Source: SYFY01 sp041752315
GTDB lineage: Bacteria > Pseudomonadota > Gammaproteobacteria > Pseudomonadales > Azotimanducaceae
Direction of reading: 5' to 3'
Length of the DNA stretch: 64,000 bases
NCBI GenBank assembly: GCA_041752315.1
Contig: JBGSHJ010000044.1
Coordinates: forward strand, 62,001-126,000
Below are positions 43,946-53,320 of this stretch, in pieces. Position 1 is the stretch's first letter. Each line of letters opens with the position of its first letter. The notes beneath the pieces were generated by a model. That model made no database searches, had not been told where the DNA came from, and was given only the letters and a program-made list of their open reading frames with translations. Both the position numbers and the translations under genes were made by a program.

Positions 43946-44644
43946 CTACTCGATGGCCAGCAGTTCGACCTCGAACACCAGGGTCGCATTGGGTGGAATC
44001 GCCGGTGGCGATCCGGCTTCGCCGTAAGCAAGGCCCGGTGGAATCACCAGCCGCCACTTGGAACCGACCGGCATCATGGTCAGTGCCTCGATCCAGCCCT
44101 TGATGACACCGTTGACAGGGAAGCTGACCGGCTCGCCACGGTCAACAGAGCTGTCGAAGACCGTGCCGTCTGTCAGGGAGCCGTGATAATGCGTGCTGAC
44201 CTTCTTGTCGGCAGTGGGAATCGGGCCCGTTCCGGTTTTCAGGATCTCGTATTGCAGCCCGGAAGCAGTTGTCTTGACGCCAGCCCGCTTCGCGTTTTCG
44301 GCACGATACTGATCGCCCGTCTTGGCGGCGGCACTGCCCGCCTCGGCCAGTTTGGCATCAAGTGCCTGGCTCATGACCTGGAAAGCCGCTTCCGCTTCCG
44401 CCTGGCTGACGCGGGAAGCCTGGCCGGCGAGAGCCTCGGCAAAACCGGCTTGCAGCGCTGCCTTGTCGACCACCGGTCCCAGGCGCTGGAGAATCTGCAT
44501 GCCGGAGCTGTAGCCCATCAGATAGCTGCCTTTGTCGATTTCGGATTCGAGCGGCGCCGCAGCGGCGGCAACTGCGGCAGGCACCATACAGAACGACCAG
44601 CCGGCAACGGCCAGACCGGCAACGACGAGAACTGATTTGCGCAT
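43946..44644 (-). CDS. FKBP-type peptidyl-prolyl isomerase, FkpA/Mip-like
   Basis: Periplasmic prolyl isomerase/chaperone of 232 residues. It has a signal peptide (MRKSVLVVAGLAVAGW onward to an Ala-rich cleavage region). An N-terminal helical dimerisation domain follows (DKGSYLMGYSSGMQILQ, FAEALAGQASRVSQAEAE). The C-terminal FKBP domain has GLQYEILKTG, VSTHYHGSLTDGTVFDSS, GVIKGWIEALTMMPVGSKW and the closing IPPNATLVFEVELLAIE. ATG 44644 has GGAG nine bases upstream; the longer open frame is not signal-peptide-like. Confidence 0.93.
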   Translation of the reverse strand: MRKSVLVVAGLAVAGWSFCMVPAAVAAAAAPLESEIDKGSYLMGYSSGMQILQRLGPVVDKAALQAGFAEALAGQASRVSQAEAEAAFQVMSQALDAKLAEAGSAAAKTGDQYRAENAKRAGVKTTASGLQYEILKTGTGPIPTADKKVSTHYHGSLTDGTVFDSSVDRGEPVSFPVNGVIKGWIEALTMMPVGSKWRLVIPPGLAYGEAGSPPAIPPNATLVFEVELLAIE

Positions 44645-45254
44645 CGATGACTCCAAGCTGAAATGAACAAAAAAGATGGTGGCCAATGGGTTGCACCGCC
44701 TGCACTGCGATCGTTCTGCAGCAGTCCCTTGCAATCCGGGGAACCAGCGAGGTGTCCGCGCGGTCGAAGGTCAAAGGGCCACAGCCTCCTGCCAACAGCG
44801 ATTGTCCGGGTCTTGCTGGCATTTCAGAGCACGGGTTACATTGGCGCTACACTGGGCGACTGCAGGCAGGTGCTAAGCTCCCCGGATCGTGGGCGGAAGC
44901 ACCCTACACGCGACCAGCAGATTTGACTACCAGTTTCATGGCCAAACTGAACGCCGGTCCCGTCGATGAAAGCGTTCGGCTGACGGCCCGGTCCAACCCC
45001 AGACAGACACAACCGGGAAGCGACCGGACAAGATACTGGAAGGCAAGCTTGGGGTGGGTCACTATCGTCATGCGTCGGGTGTCGGGCAGTACCCTTGGCA
45101 GACGCACAGTCAGGTGGCAGTCATGTTGTTGCAGGCAGAATGCAGGCTTGCGGGAGTGCTACCGGACACTCTGAACCAGGCGACTCATCGCTCTGGCGAA
45201 GACCAGATTCGGACTCGAGGTTGTTTTACAGGCTTAGATGAGGTTCGTATTCCA
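44645..45254. other. Gene-free region between the FKBP gene and prc
   Basis: 610 bp, one of the longest stretches here without a supportable gene. Frames on both strands are Arg/Cys/Gln-rich and lack ribosome sites. The frame of prc itself is open back to 45054, but the residues before its signal peptide are not conserved-looking. Promoters for both divergent genes must lie here; none could be fixed. Confidence 0.45.
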
Positions 45255-47450
45255 ATGAAGCAGTTGCGCGTGAAGCTCCTTGGGTCTGGCATGCTGGTGA
45301 TTGCCCTGTCTGCATCGCTGGCAGCAGATCCGGCCCCAACCAGCACACCTGCACAATTCGATCGACCGATGGCCGCCAGATCGGTTGCCAACACTCCCCT
45401 CGCGGTCTCACCAACTGTCCTCGAACCGCTGGATGTCCACAAACGCACAAGTGCGACCATCGTTGACCAGCTGCGCCACGCCCACTACCTGCGCAAGGAG
45501 ATCGACGATTCGCTGTCCAGTGAGGTATTCGACAAATACCTGGAAAGTCTGGACAGCCAGCGCATGTACTTCCTGCGTGCGGACATCGATGTACTGGAAG
45601 CCAATCGATACGTCCTGGACGACGCCATCAAGCGCTCCGACGTACAGGTTGCGTACAGGATATTCAATCTGTACCAGGAGCGCATGGTCGAGCGCCTCCA
45701 GTTCCTGATCACCGAGATCGACACCAATCTGGTGAACTACGATTTTTCCACGGACGAATCGGTCGAGCTCGAACGCAAGGACGCAGCCTGGCCGAAGGAC
45801 CAGGCGGAAATGGATGACCTGTGGCGCAAACGATTGAAGTCGTCCGCTCTGGCCATGCTGCTGAATGACAAGCCGATGACCGAAATCAAGGATGTGCTCG
45901 GCAAGCGTTATCGCAATCGATTGAAGCAGACGGAGCAGACCAAGAGCGAGGATGTCTTTCAGACTTACCTGAACGCATTTGCCGGTGCGTTCGACCCCCA
46001 TACCCAGTATTTTTCGCCGCGTACTTCGCAGAACTTCAACATCAATATGTCGCTCTCCCTGGAGGGAATCGGCGCAGTCCTGCAGAGCGAGGATGACTAC
46101 ACCTCGGTTGTTCGGCTGGTGCCGGCAGGACCTGCGGACAAGGCTGGCAATATCAAGCCTGCCGAACGCATCGTCAGCGTGGGCCAGGGTGAAAAAGGCC
46201 CGCTGATCGATGTTGTTGGCTGGCGACTCGACGACGTGGTGGAACTCATCCGTGGTCCCAAGGGTTCGACTGTCCGGCTGGAAGTGCTCCCCAAGGAGGG
46301 AGACACAACGCCCGCGCGTACCGTCAGCATCGTTCGCAACACGGTTCAGCTCGAGGAACAGGCCGCTCAGAAAAAGCTGCTGACATTGCAGCGCAATGGT
46401 CACCCCTATCGTATTGGCATCATTGAAATCCCGACCTTCTATGCAGATTTCAAAGCCCAGAGCGAGGGTGATTCGAACTACAAATCGACCACTCGCGACG
46501 TGGCGATGCTCATCGAGGAGTTGAAGAAGGAAGGGGTCGACGCATTGCTGGTTGATCTTCGCAACAATGGTGGCGGTTCACTGCAGGAAGCCGATTCACT
46601 GACCGGACTCTTCATCGAGACCGGACCAACAGTCCAGGTGAAATCGGCGCGTCGAACGGCCAACGTCTACTCCGACAATGACAGCTCGATCGCCTGGGAT
46701 GGCCCAATGGCCGTGCTGGTCAATCGTCTGTCGGCATCCGCGTCGGAAATTTTTGCCGGCGCAATCCAGGACTACGGCCGCGGCCTCATCGTCGGCAGTC
46801 AGACCTTCGGCAAAGGGACGGTACAAACGCTGATTCCACTGCACCGCGGACAAATGAAGATCACTGCAGCAAAGTTCTATCGAATTTCCGGACAGTCCAC
46901 CCAGCATCAGGGAGTCATCCCGGACGTCAACCTGCCTGAACTCTATGACACCAAGCTGATCGGCGAGTCGAGTCTCGACGACGCGTTGCCATGGGACATG
47001 ATCCAGCCAGCGCTCTATCATCGGACCGGGGACTTCCAGAATGTTCTGCCACAACTGAGGTCTCTCCATGACCGACGGGTCGAACAGGATCCTGACTTTG
47101 CTTACCTGCGAGATCTGATGACCAAGGCTGATGAGACCAGCGCACGGACACATGTGTCCCTGAATGAAGCCATCAGGCGCAAGGAACAGATCGAAGAAGA
47201 CAACTGGCGGATCGCCCTCGAAAACGGGTTGCGCAAGGTGAAGGGCAAGCCGCTGATCACTTCAATGGACGATCTGGAGAAAGAAAACGAAGCGCTGGAA
47301 CCGGCCAAGATTCCTCCGGAAGACGACGCCCTGCTGCGCGAGACCGGCCAGATTCTCGTTGACTACGTGAGCCTGACCCGCCAGGTCGCCCAGGTCGAAG
47401 GATCAGGCACCAAGCCAGCTCTGCCAAAGGAACTGCTCCACGAGGGCTGA
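45255..47450 (+). CDS. prc: Tail-specific protease Prc/Tsp
   Basis: Periplasmic PDZ-containing serine protease of family S41 that degrades proteins with nonpolar C-termini and trims murein hydrolases. It is 731 residues from ATG 45255 (MKQLRVKLLGSGMLVIAL, signal peptide). A helical N-terminal domain runs to about 250, PDZ is at about 255-345, and the S41 catalytic core carries Ser495 in SASEIFAG, Asp506 in QDYGRG and Lys520 in FGKGTVQ. The spacing is identical to the E. coli S430/D441/K455 triad. The C-terminal Prc domain ends near residue 730. Upstream open codons to 45054 are excluded because the signal peptide begins at 45255. Confidence 0.96.
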   Translation: MKQLRVKLLGSGMLVIALSASLAADPAPTSTPAQFDRPMAARSVANTPLAVSPTVLEPLDVHKRTSATIVDQLRHAHYLRKEIDDSLSSEVFDKYLESLDSQRMYFLRADIDVLEANRYVLDDAIKRSDVQVAYRIFNLYQERMVERLQFLITEIDTNLVNYDFSTDESVELERKDAAWPKDQAEMDDLWRKRLKSSALAMLLNDKPMTEIKDVLGKRYRNRLKQTEQTKSEDVFQTYLNAFAGAFDPHTQYFSPRTSQNFNINMSLSLEGIGAVLQSEDDYTSVVRLVPAGPADKAGNIKPAERIVSVGQGEKGPLIDVVGWRLDDVVELIRGPKGSTVRLEVLPKEGDTTPARTVSIVRNTVQLEEQAAQKKLLTLQRNGHPYRIGIIEIPTFYADFKAQSEGDSNYKSTTRDVAMLIEELKKEGVDALLVDLRNNGGGSLQEADSLTGLFIETGPTVQVKSARRTANVYSDNDSSIAWDGPMAVLVNRLSASASEIFAGAIQDYGRGLIVGSQTFGKGTVQTLIPLHRGQMKITAAKFYRISGQSTQHQGVIPDVNLPELYDTKLIGESSLDDALPWDMIQPALYHRTGDFQNVLPQLRSLHDRRVEQDPDFAYLRDLMTKADETSARTHVSLNEAIRRKEQIEEDNWRIALENGLRKVKGKPLITSMDDLEKENEALEPAKIPPEDDALLRETGQILVDYVSLTRQVAQVEGSGTKPALPKELLHEG

Positions 47451-47461
47451 CAGGCTCTGCA

Positions 47462-47483
47462 GGCGTCAGTCACCCCTGACGCC
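47462..47483. terminator. Hairpin after prc
   Basis: GGCGTCAG-TCACCC-CTGACGCC is a perfect 8-bp stem with a 6-base loop starting 12 bases after the prc stop. No T-run follows, so it is a weak or rho-assisted terminator or an mRNA-stabilising 3' structure. Confidence 0.45.
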
Positions 47484-47541
47484 CTTCCCAGGGTTGTCGA
47501 CCATGCAGGCTTCAAGCATCCGATGCGAGGAATGAGACTCC

Positions 47542-49764
47542 ATGCCACACGCGCCTGACGTCAGGGTGAGGATACACCGTGTTCCAGACCTTCATTTTCC
47601 GATCCCGCTTGTTTTGACACCCCTTTTATTCACACTCCTTTTCGCACTCCTTTTTACATTGGGGAGCTGCACTCCGGGCACGGAACCATCCGGCATGACA
47701 CAAAAGCAGGCAAAACCACCCGTCGCCGATCGGATCGAACATGTAACCGAGCACCACGGCGTCACCTTGAACGATCCATACGCCTGGTTGCGTGATGCTT
47801 CCTACCCGCAAGTTGATGATAAGAAGGTGCTTGATTACCTGAATGCCGAGAACGCCTGGTTCGAAGCCATGATGGCTCCACACACGGCGATGATCGAGAC
47901 GATCCATGCGGAATTGAAGGGTCGGGTCAAGGAGGATGATGCATCGGTCCCGCAGCAGGATGGTGACTTCCTGTACTGGTACGCATGGCGCAAGGGCGAC
48001 GAATACCGTACCTGGTACAGGCGACCGGTTGGTGGTGGCGCAGACGAGGTCCTGCTGGATGAAACAGCCCTCGCCGCAGACCACGAGTACTTCCAGCTCG
48101 GCGGCCTTGATGTGAGTCCTGATGGAAAACTGATGGCCTATGCGGTGGATGTCGATGGCTCAGAGCGGTTTGTCCTGCGTGTGCGAAATCTTGTCACGGG
48201 CCAGGAGCTGCCGGACCGCATCGAAAACTGGCGTTACGGACTGGTATGGGGAGCCGACAGCAAGGGGTTCCTGTACACCGACGCGGACGAAAACTGGCGT
48301 TCCAAGAAGGTCTTTCATCATCGGCTTGGTGAATCACAGGCGCAGGATCGGATCCTGTATGACGAGCCCACCGCAGAATTTGGTGTGCAGATCGACCAGA
48401 CGCAGTCTCGAAAGTACGCAGTTCTGACGACCGGCGACAACGTCACCAGCGAAGTGCGCCTTCTGCCTACCGCGGATTTCGAGGCGGAGCTCCTGCTGGT
48501 CTCCGCTCGACAGGCCAATCGTCAGTACGACGTCGAAGAGCATGACGATGTGCTCTACATCAGGGTCAACGATACACACCCGAATTTTCGGGTCGTTACA
48601 GCCAGATTGAGTGAGCCTGGCAAGTGGCAGGAACTGATTGCGGCAAACAACGAGCATTATCTGCAGGGTCTGGTGACCTTTGCGCAGTTCCTGGTCATCG
48701 AGGAGCGTATCAACGGTCTGTCGCAGATCCGGATCAGGGACTATGCAGGTGCAGAACGGTACATCGCCTTTCCGGAGGCCAGTTACGTGGCAAACCTCGG
48801 CGACAACCCGGAGTATGCCGTCGATCGATTGCGCATCGAGTACCAGTCCATGGTCACGCCAACCACGACCTTCGCCTACCATCTGGAAGGCAACAGACTC
48901 GAAACGCTGAAGGTTCGCGAAATTCCGAGTGGTTACGACGCATCGCAGTACGTCACCGAGCGTCTGACGGCAACGGCGCGCGATGGTGTGCAGGTACCGG
49001 TGTCGATTGTTTATCGCAAGGGATTTGTGACCGATGGCAGTCAGCCGCTGCATCTGTACGCCTACGGTGCCTATGGTTTTGCCTATCCGCCTGGATTCTC
49101 CGCCAATCGTCTCTCGTTGCTGGATCGCGGTTTTGCCTATGCCATCGCCCATATTAGGGGAGGTGATGATCTCGGTTATCAGTGGTACCTGGACGGCAAA
49201 CTCGACAAACGAACCAACACGTTCAACGATTTCATGGATGTCACGAAGTTCCTGATCGAACGTGGTTACTCAAGTGCGCAGCGAATGAGCGCTTCTGGCG
49301 GATCGGCAGGTGGTGAACTGATGGGTGTCATCGTCAATCAGGCGCCGGAGCTCTACGGCGCAGTGGTCGCCAATGTGCCTTTTGTCGATGTGCTGAATAC
49401 GATGCTGGATGACACCCTGCCACTCACGCCTGGTGAGTGGCCTGAATGGGGCAACCCGATCACCGACAAACAGGCTTTCGAGAACATACTTGGCTACAGT
49501 CCGTACGACAACGTGAAGCCGCAGGCTTATCCGGCCATGCTGGTGACGGCAGGCCTGAATGATCCGCGAGTGACATACTGGGAGCCCGCCAAATGGGTCG
49601 CCCGGCTGCGTGCAACCAGAACCAACGATTCGCTTCTGCTGCTGAAGACCAACATGGGCGCCGGTCATGGTGGCAAGTCCGGACGATTTGAGTCCTTGCG
49701 GGAGGATGCAGAGGAATACACTTTCCTCATCAACCAGACCGGCGGCGCGGGAGTTCAGAGATAA
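47542..49764 (+). CDS. Oligopeptidase B-like prolyl oligopeptidase (S9A), probable lipoprotein
   Basis: 740-residue serine peptidase. A seven-bladed propeller (about 120-480) caps a C-terminal alpha/beta hydrolase. The catalytic triad is Ser588 in GGSAGGELMG, Asp674 in NDPRVTYWEP and His709 in GAGHGGKSGR, with the same spacing as E. coli PtrB. Conserved APVADRIEHVTEHHGVTLNDPYAWLRD-type family start (ADRIEHVTEHHG; DPYAWLRD) is present. Unlike cytoplasmic PtrB it begins with a hydrophobic segment ending in the lipobox-like TLGSC (Cys43), suggesting a lipid-anchored envelope enzyme. Substrates are expected to be short peptides cut after basic residues. It converges on the cardiolipin synthase gene with a 10-bp overlap. 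Confidence 0.92.
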   Translation: MPHAPDVRVRIHRVPDLHFPIPLVLTPLLFTLLFALLFTLGSCTPGTEPSGMTQKQAKPPVADRIEHVTEHHGVTLNDPYAWLRDASYPQVDDKKVLDYLNAENAWFEAMMAPHTAMIETIHAELKGRVKEDDASVPQQDGDFLYWYAWRKGDEYRTWYRRPVGGGADEVLLDETALAADHEYFQLGGLDVSPDGKLMAYAVDVDGSERFVLRVRNLVTGQELPDRIENWRYGLVWGADSKGFLYTDADENWRSKKVFHHRLGESQAQDRILYDEPTAEFGVQIDQTQSRKYAVLTTGDNVTSEVRLLPTADFEAELLLVSARQANRQYDVEEHDDVLYIRVNDTHPNFRVVTARLSEPGKWQELIAANNEHYLQGLVTFAQFLVIEERINGLSQIRIRDYAGAERYIAFPEASYVANLGDNPEYAVDRLRIEYQSMVTPTTTFAYHLEGNRLETLKVREIPSGYDASQYVTERLTATARDGVQVPVSIVYRKGFVTDGSQPLHLYAYGAYGFAYPPGFSANRLSLLDRGFAYAIAHIRGGDDLGYQWYLDGKLDKRTNTFNDFMDVTKFLIERGYSSAQRMSASGGSAGGELMGVIVNQAPELYGAVVANVPFVDVLNTMLDDTLPLTPGEWPEWGNPITDKQAFENILGYSPYDNVKPQAYPAMLVTAGLNDPRVTYWEPAKWVARLRATRTNDSLLLLKTNMGAGHGGKSGRFESLREDAEEYTFLINQTGGAGVQR

Positions 49765-51221
49765 GGCGTAAACAACGCCATTGCTGCATCCCGCAATCGG
49801 CGCAGACGGCCACGACCAAGCAGACCTGCAACGGTTTCTTCCGATCCTGTCATATCCGAGCGAACGACCACTTCAATGGCGCGTGCAAAATCCGCATCGA
49901 ATATCTCGACGCCCACTTCGAAATTGAGACGCAGACTGCGTGGATCAAGATTGGCACTGCCTATGAGCGCATAGCGCCCGTCCACCGTCAGCAGCTTGGC
50001 ATGGGAAAACGCATCGCGCCTGAACACACGAACCCCCTGCGCAACAAGCGCGGGTAGTGCGTGCTGCATCGCCCAGTCCACATACGGCAGATTGCTGCGT
50101 CGTGGCACGACAACGATCACCTCTACCCCGCGCAGTGCAGCGGTTTGCAAAGCCACGATGAGATCTCGTTCCGGCAGGAAGTAAGGCGTCATGATCAGTA
50201 TGCTCTCGCGAGCGGTGGCAATGGCGCTCTGGATGATGAAGAGCAATTTGTCGAGGTCTTCATTCGGACCATCGGGTACCACCCGGCACAACATGGTCCC
50301 GTACACCTGTTCATCATTCAACAATGGCGCGGTCAGGAGTGGCAGGGTCTCATTCGCCGCAAAGCGCCAATCGTCCAGGAACAGGCGTGAAAGGTCGCTC
50401 GCCACCGGTCCGCGCAGGCAAAAGTGTATGTCATCAACTTTCCGGCCCGCCTGACCCTGCATCACATGTCGGGCGCTGATGTTCATGCCTCCACAAAAGG
50501 CGATGTCGCGGTCCACCAGCAGAAGTTTGCGGTGCGTTCGCAGATTGACATAGCCGAACGGTGGCAACCAGCGAGGCGGCAAAAACCGCCGATGCTGGAT
50601 GCCCGCACGCCTGAGCATCCGGGAAATCTGAGGCCAGGAGTAGAGTTCGCCAATGGCATCAACCAGCACGCGGACTTCAACACCACGTTGCACAGCCGCC
50701 TTGAGCGCCGCTACAAACTCACTGCCAACCCGGTCCGCATCGAAGATATACGTACACAGCAGTATCCGTTCGGATGCCCCGGCAATTGCCTTGAGCATGG
50801 CCGGATACGCTTCATCACCATTGAACAGCATCTCCGCCGTATTGCCTTCCCGGGCCGGCATGTCGGCGACGCGGTTGCCAATCACCAGATAGGGTCCATG
50901 CCGGGTCAAGGATTCCCGCGACAGTCGTGGTGTTGTCACCCCATGACGTTGTGGCTCGTAAAGTCGTCTGGCGCGGGTCTGGATGCGGTTCACGCCAATC
51001 GCGAAGTAGATTGCCGCGCCGGCGATGGGAATGAACAGGCAAATGAACAGCCAGACCTGCGCTGCTCGTGGTTCCGTCTTGTTGAGAAGGGCGTGCGCCC
51101 CGGCCGCCGCACCAAGCAGCAGATAGGACCCGGTGAGCAGCAGCGCCTGCCAGTCTTCAACTCCCGGGACCTGTGCCAGCATCTGTTCTACTGTTGTCAT
51201 GCTCACGGGGCTGGTATCCAC
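49755..51221 (-). CDS. cls: Cardiolipin synthase
   Basis: Phospholipase-D-superfamily enzyme condensing phosphatidylglycerol to cardiolipin. It is 488 residues. Two N-terminal membrane helices (LLLTGSYLLLGAAAGAHALL and VWLFICLFIPIAGAAIYFAIG) precede two HKD motifs: THRKLLLVDRDIAFCGGMN and SHAKLLTVDGRYALIGSANLD. The conserved tail EVGVEIFD is present. It starts with GTG 51221 or, seven codons later, ATG 51200. The 3' end overlaps the oligopeptidase gene by 10 bp; thrS ends 18 bp upstream, so the two minus-strand genes may be cotranscribed. Confidence 0.94.
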   Translation of the reverse strand: MDTSPVSMTTVEQMLAQVPGVEDWQALLLTGSYLLLGAAAGAHALLNKTEPRAAQVWLFICLFIPIAGAAIYFAIGVNRIQTRARRLYEPQRHGVTTPRLSRESLTRHGPYLVIGNRVADMPAREGNTAEMLFNGDEAYPAMLKAIAGASERILLCTYIFDADRVGSEFVAALKAAVQRGVEVRVLVDAIGELYSWPQISRMLRRAGIQHRRFLPPRWLPPFGYVNLRTHRKLLLVDRDIAFCGGMNISARHVMQGQAGRKVDDIHFCLRGPVASDLSRLFLDDWRFAANETLPLLTAPLLNDEQVYGTMLCRVVPDGPNEDLDKLLFIIQSAIATARESILIMTPYFLPERDLIVALQTAALRGVEVIVVVPRRSNLPYVDWAMQHALPALVAQGVRVFRRDAFSHAKLLTVDGRYALIGSANLDPRSLRLNFEVGVEIFDADFARAIEVVVRSDMTGSEETVAGLLGRGRLRRLRDAAMALFTPYL

Positions 51222-51239
51222 GTGGTCAGGACCGACAGA

Positions 51240-53081
51240 TCAGGGTAGCCGGAACTGCAGGCTGCGTTCCCGGATGCTGGTCTGTATCGCATTCACAAAC
51301 GAATCCACCGACATCGTGTGCTGGTCCTTGTGGCCATAGCGCCTGAGTGTGACAGTTTCATCAGCCACCTCACGTTCGCCGATGATCAGCAGGTTGGGGA
51401 TCTTCTTGACCGTGCCTTCCCGTATCTTCTTGGGCAGCGTCTCGTTGGAAGATGCGATTTCCGCCCGGATGAAGTCCTTGCGCAGTCTGGCGACGATCCC
51501 CTTGGCATAGTCGTCATACTGCTCCGAAACCGTGAGCAGCTGCACCTGGACGGGCGCCAGCCAGGTCGGGAATGCACCGCCAAAATGTTCGATGAGGAAC
51601 GCCACGAAACGTTCGTGGGTACTGAACGGCGCGCGGTGAATGCAGTACGGCGTATGTTCTTCCCCGTCCGGCCCGACATACTTCAGGTTGAACCGCTCCG
51701 GCACCGAAAAATCGAGCTGTATGGTAGAAACCGTTTCTTCCCGGCCGGTGACCGTAACGAACTGGATATCGATCTTAGGCCCATAAAACGCCGCTTCTCC
51801 AGGACCTTCGACATACTTGATGTCCAGTTCTGCGAGCACTTCCGCAAGGATGGCTTCCGACGATGCCCAGGCCGCAGGGTTATCCACGTACTTGTCCTTG
51901 CCTTTCGGGTCCTCCGGATCCCAGCGGGAAAGACGGATTCGATAGTCGGACAATCCGAACACCGCATAGGCTTCCTGGTACAGCGCAAGTACGGATTTGA
52001 ACTCATCCTTGATCTGCGCTTCCGTCAGATAGATGTGTGCGTCATTCATGCACATTCCGCGTACACGCAACAAGCCACTGACCGCACCGGATTCTTCGAA
52101 GCGGTATACCTGACCGTATTCGGCAATGCGCAACGGCAGCTCACGATAGCTGCGTGGTTCGGCTGCAAATACCTTGTGGTGGTGCGGACAGTTCATGGGC
52201 CGCAGTCGATACGTTTCCTTGACCTGGCCAGTGCCGTCTTCGTTTGACTCCATCAACTCCATCGGCGGATACATGCCATCCGCGTAGTAAGGCAGGTGTC
52301 CCGAAGTGTAATAAAGATCCTGTCGCGCCAGGTGCGGCGTTGCCACGCGCTGATAACCACCCTTGAATTCCAGTTCCTTGGCGAGTTTTTCCAGTTCGTC
52401 CCGAATGACCGTGCCATTGGGCAACCATAATGGCAGCCCCTTGCCAATGTCGTTATCGATCTTGAATATCGACAACTCCCGCCCCAGTTTTTTGTGATCA
52501 CGCGCCTGCGCATCAAAAAAACTGGCCACGTGCGCATCGAGTGTTGCCTTGTCGAGAAACGCCCACGCATAGATGCGCGTCATCATCCGGTTACGCGAAT
52601 CCCCTCGCCAATAGGCACCGGCGACGCTGCGCAACTTGAACCCGTCGCGGGGAATGTCCTTGGTGGTTTCAACATGCGGCCCTTCACACATGTCGAGGAA
52701 CGATCCGTTTCGATAGAAGGAGAGCCCTTCCAGCCCATGCTTCGAAACCAGTTCGTCGGCATATTCCCGCTTCCAGGGCTCGCCCATGCCATCAATGCGC
52801 GCCAGCGCCTCGGCGGCCGGGAGGTCTTCGCGATAGAACTTCTGTCCCTTCTTGATGATCTGCCGCATGCGCTTTTCGAGTTCCGGAAAGTCCTCATCGG
52901 TCAAAGGCTGCGGCAGAACGAAGTCGTAGTAAAAACCATCCTTGATCGGCGGACCGAATCCGAGTGTGGTCCCGGGCCGCAATTCAAGAACCGCCTGTGC
53001 CAGTACATGGGCAAGACTGTGTCGCACCCTGTACAGCTCGTCCTGCTCCTGCGAATCTGTGCCATGTTCGAATCCAGACAT
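51240..53081 (-). CDS. thrS: Threonyl-tRNA synthetase lacking the TGS domain
   Basis: Class II aminoacyl-tRNA synthetase charging tRNA-Thr. It is 613 residues from ATG 53081, with CAGGAG ten bases upstream. The usual N-terminal TGS domain (about 60 residues) is absent: the editing-domain HSLAH motif is already at 21-25. The editing site is otherwise intact (DMCEGPHV). The catalytic core has motif 2 (RFEESGAVSGLLRVRG) and the zinc ligands in MNCPHHH, NDAHIY and CIHRAPF. The anticodon-binding domain starts at TWLAPVQVQLLTVS. The MNCPHHH form resembles Thermus/actinobacterial ThrRS more than the E. coli form (MNCPGH). The usual infC-rpmI-rplT partners are not adjacent. A Thr-rich leader and hairpin precede it. 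Confidence 0.96.
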   Translation of the reverse strand: MSGFEHGTDSQEQDELYRVRHSLAHVLAQAVLELRPGTTLGFGPPIKDGFYYDFVLPQPLTDEDFPELEKRMRQIIKKGQKFYREDLPAAEALARIDGMGEPWKREYADELVSKHGLEGLSFYRNGSFLDMCEGPHVETTKDIPRDGFKLRSVAGAYWRGDSRNRMMTRIYAWAFLDKATLDAHVASFFDAQARDHKKLGRELSIFKIDNDIGKGLPLWLPNGTVIRDELEKLAKELEFKGGYQRVATPHLARQDLYYTSGHLPYYADGMYPPMELMESNEDGTGQVKETYRLRPMNCPHHHKVFAAEPRSYRELPLRIAEYGQVYRFEESGAVSGLLRVRGMCMNDAHIYLTEAQIKDEFKSVLALYQEAYAVFGLSDYRIRLSRWDPEDPKGKDKYVDNPAAWASSEAILAEVLAELDIKYVEGPGEAAFYGPKIDIQFVTVTGREETVSTIQLDFSVPERFNLKYVGPDGEEHTPYCIHRAPFSTHERFVAFLIEHFGGAFPTWLAPVQVQLLTVSEQYDDYAKGIVARLRKDFIRAEIASSNETLPKKIREGTVKKIPNLLIIGEREVADETVTLRRYGHKDQHTMSVDSFVNAIQTSIRERSLQFRLP

Positions 53082-53124
53082 TTCCGAAAGCTCCTGTAAA
53101 CCATTGTCCACAAACCCAACCTGC

Positions 53125-53166
53125 AAAAACGCCAAACCCCGGAAGGCGGTCGCCGGCCGGGGTTTG
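53125..53166 (-). terminator. Terminator/attenuator hairpin in the thrS leader
   Basis: Read on the minus strand: a 10-bp perfect stem (53157-53166 with 53133-53142; CAAACCCCGG against CCGGGGTTTG) enclosing a smaller GGCG/CGCC stem, then GCG and five T residues (53129-53125). It lies between the Thr-rich leader peptide and the thrS ribosome-binding site, the position expected for an attenuator. Confidence 0.6.
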
Positions 53167-53191
53167 CAGGTGGAGTGGTACCGGAACCCGT

Positions 53192-53212
53192 GGCGACCCA
53201 GTCCGGGTCACC
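53192..53212 (-). promoter_or_regulatory. Second leader hairpin upstream of the thrS attenuator
   Basis: GGTGACCC-GGACT-GGGTCGCC on the minus strand pairs over 8 bp with one G-U wobble. It begins 12 bases after the leader-peptide stop and could be the pause or antiterminator-competing hairpin of an attenuation system. Confidence 0.45.
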
Positions 53213-53224
53213 GCGACGTGTTCG

Positions 53225-53314
53225 TTACCGAATGCACGCACGCAGTGGCCCGCGACAAGTGCGAGTCGCTGTGCCTGTCAAAGTGCGCGTGCTGAAATCA
53301 CGGAGTGAGTACAT
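53225..53314 (-). CDS. Threonine-rich leader peptide of thrS
   Basis: A 29-codon frame starting ATG 53314: MYSLRDFSTRTLTGTATRTC, then RGPLRACIR and TAA. Thr occupies positions 9, 11, 13, 15, 17 and 19, encoded by ACG, ACT, ACA, ACA, ACT and ACT. It is immediately upstream of two hairpins and of a threonyl-tRNA synthetase, which is the classic layout of a translation-controlled attenuator. There is no Shine-Dalgarno sequence. The candidate -10 box would place transcription start at or next to the ATG, so translation may be leaderless. Expression is unproven; the match between codon content and downstream enzyme is the evidence. Confidence 0.6.
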   Translation of the reverse strand: MYSLRDFSTRTLTGTATRTCRGPLRACIR

Positions 53315-53320
53315 GACTTG

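Noticed and set aside
44663..45174. Plus-strand frames before prc, including one beginning MAKLNAGPVDESVRL
   Set aside because: Arg/Cys/Gln-rich composition, no ribosome site and no match to any family. They look like chance frames in a GC-rich gap.
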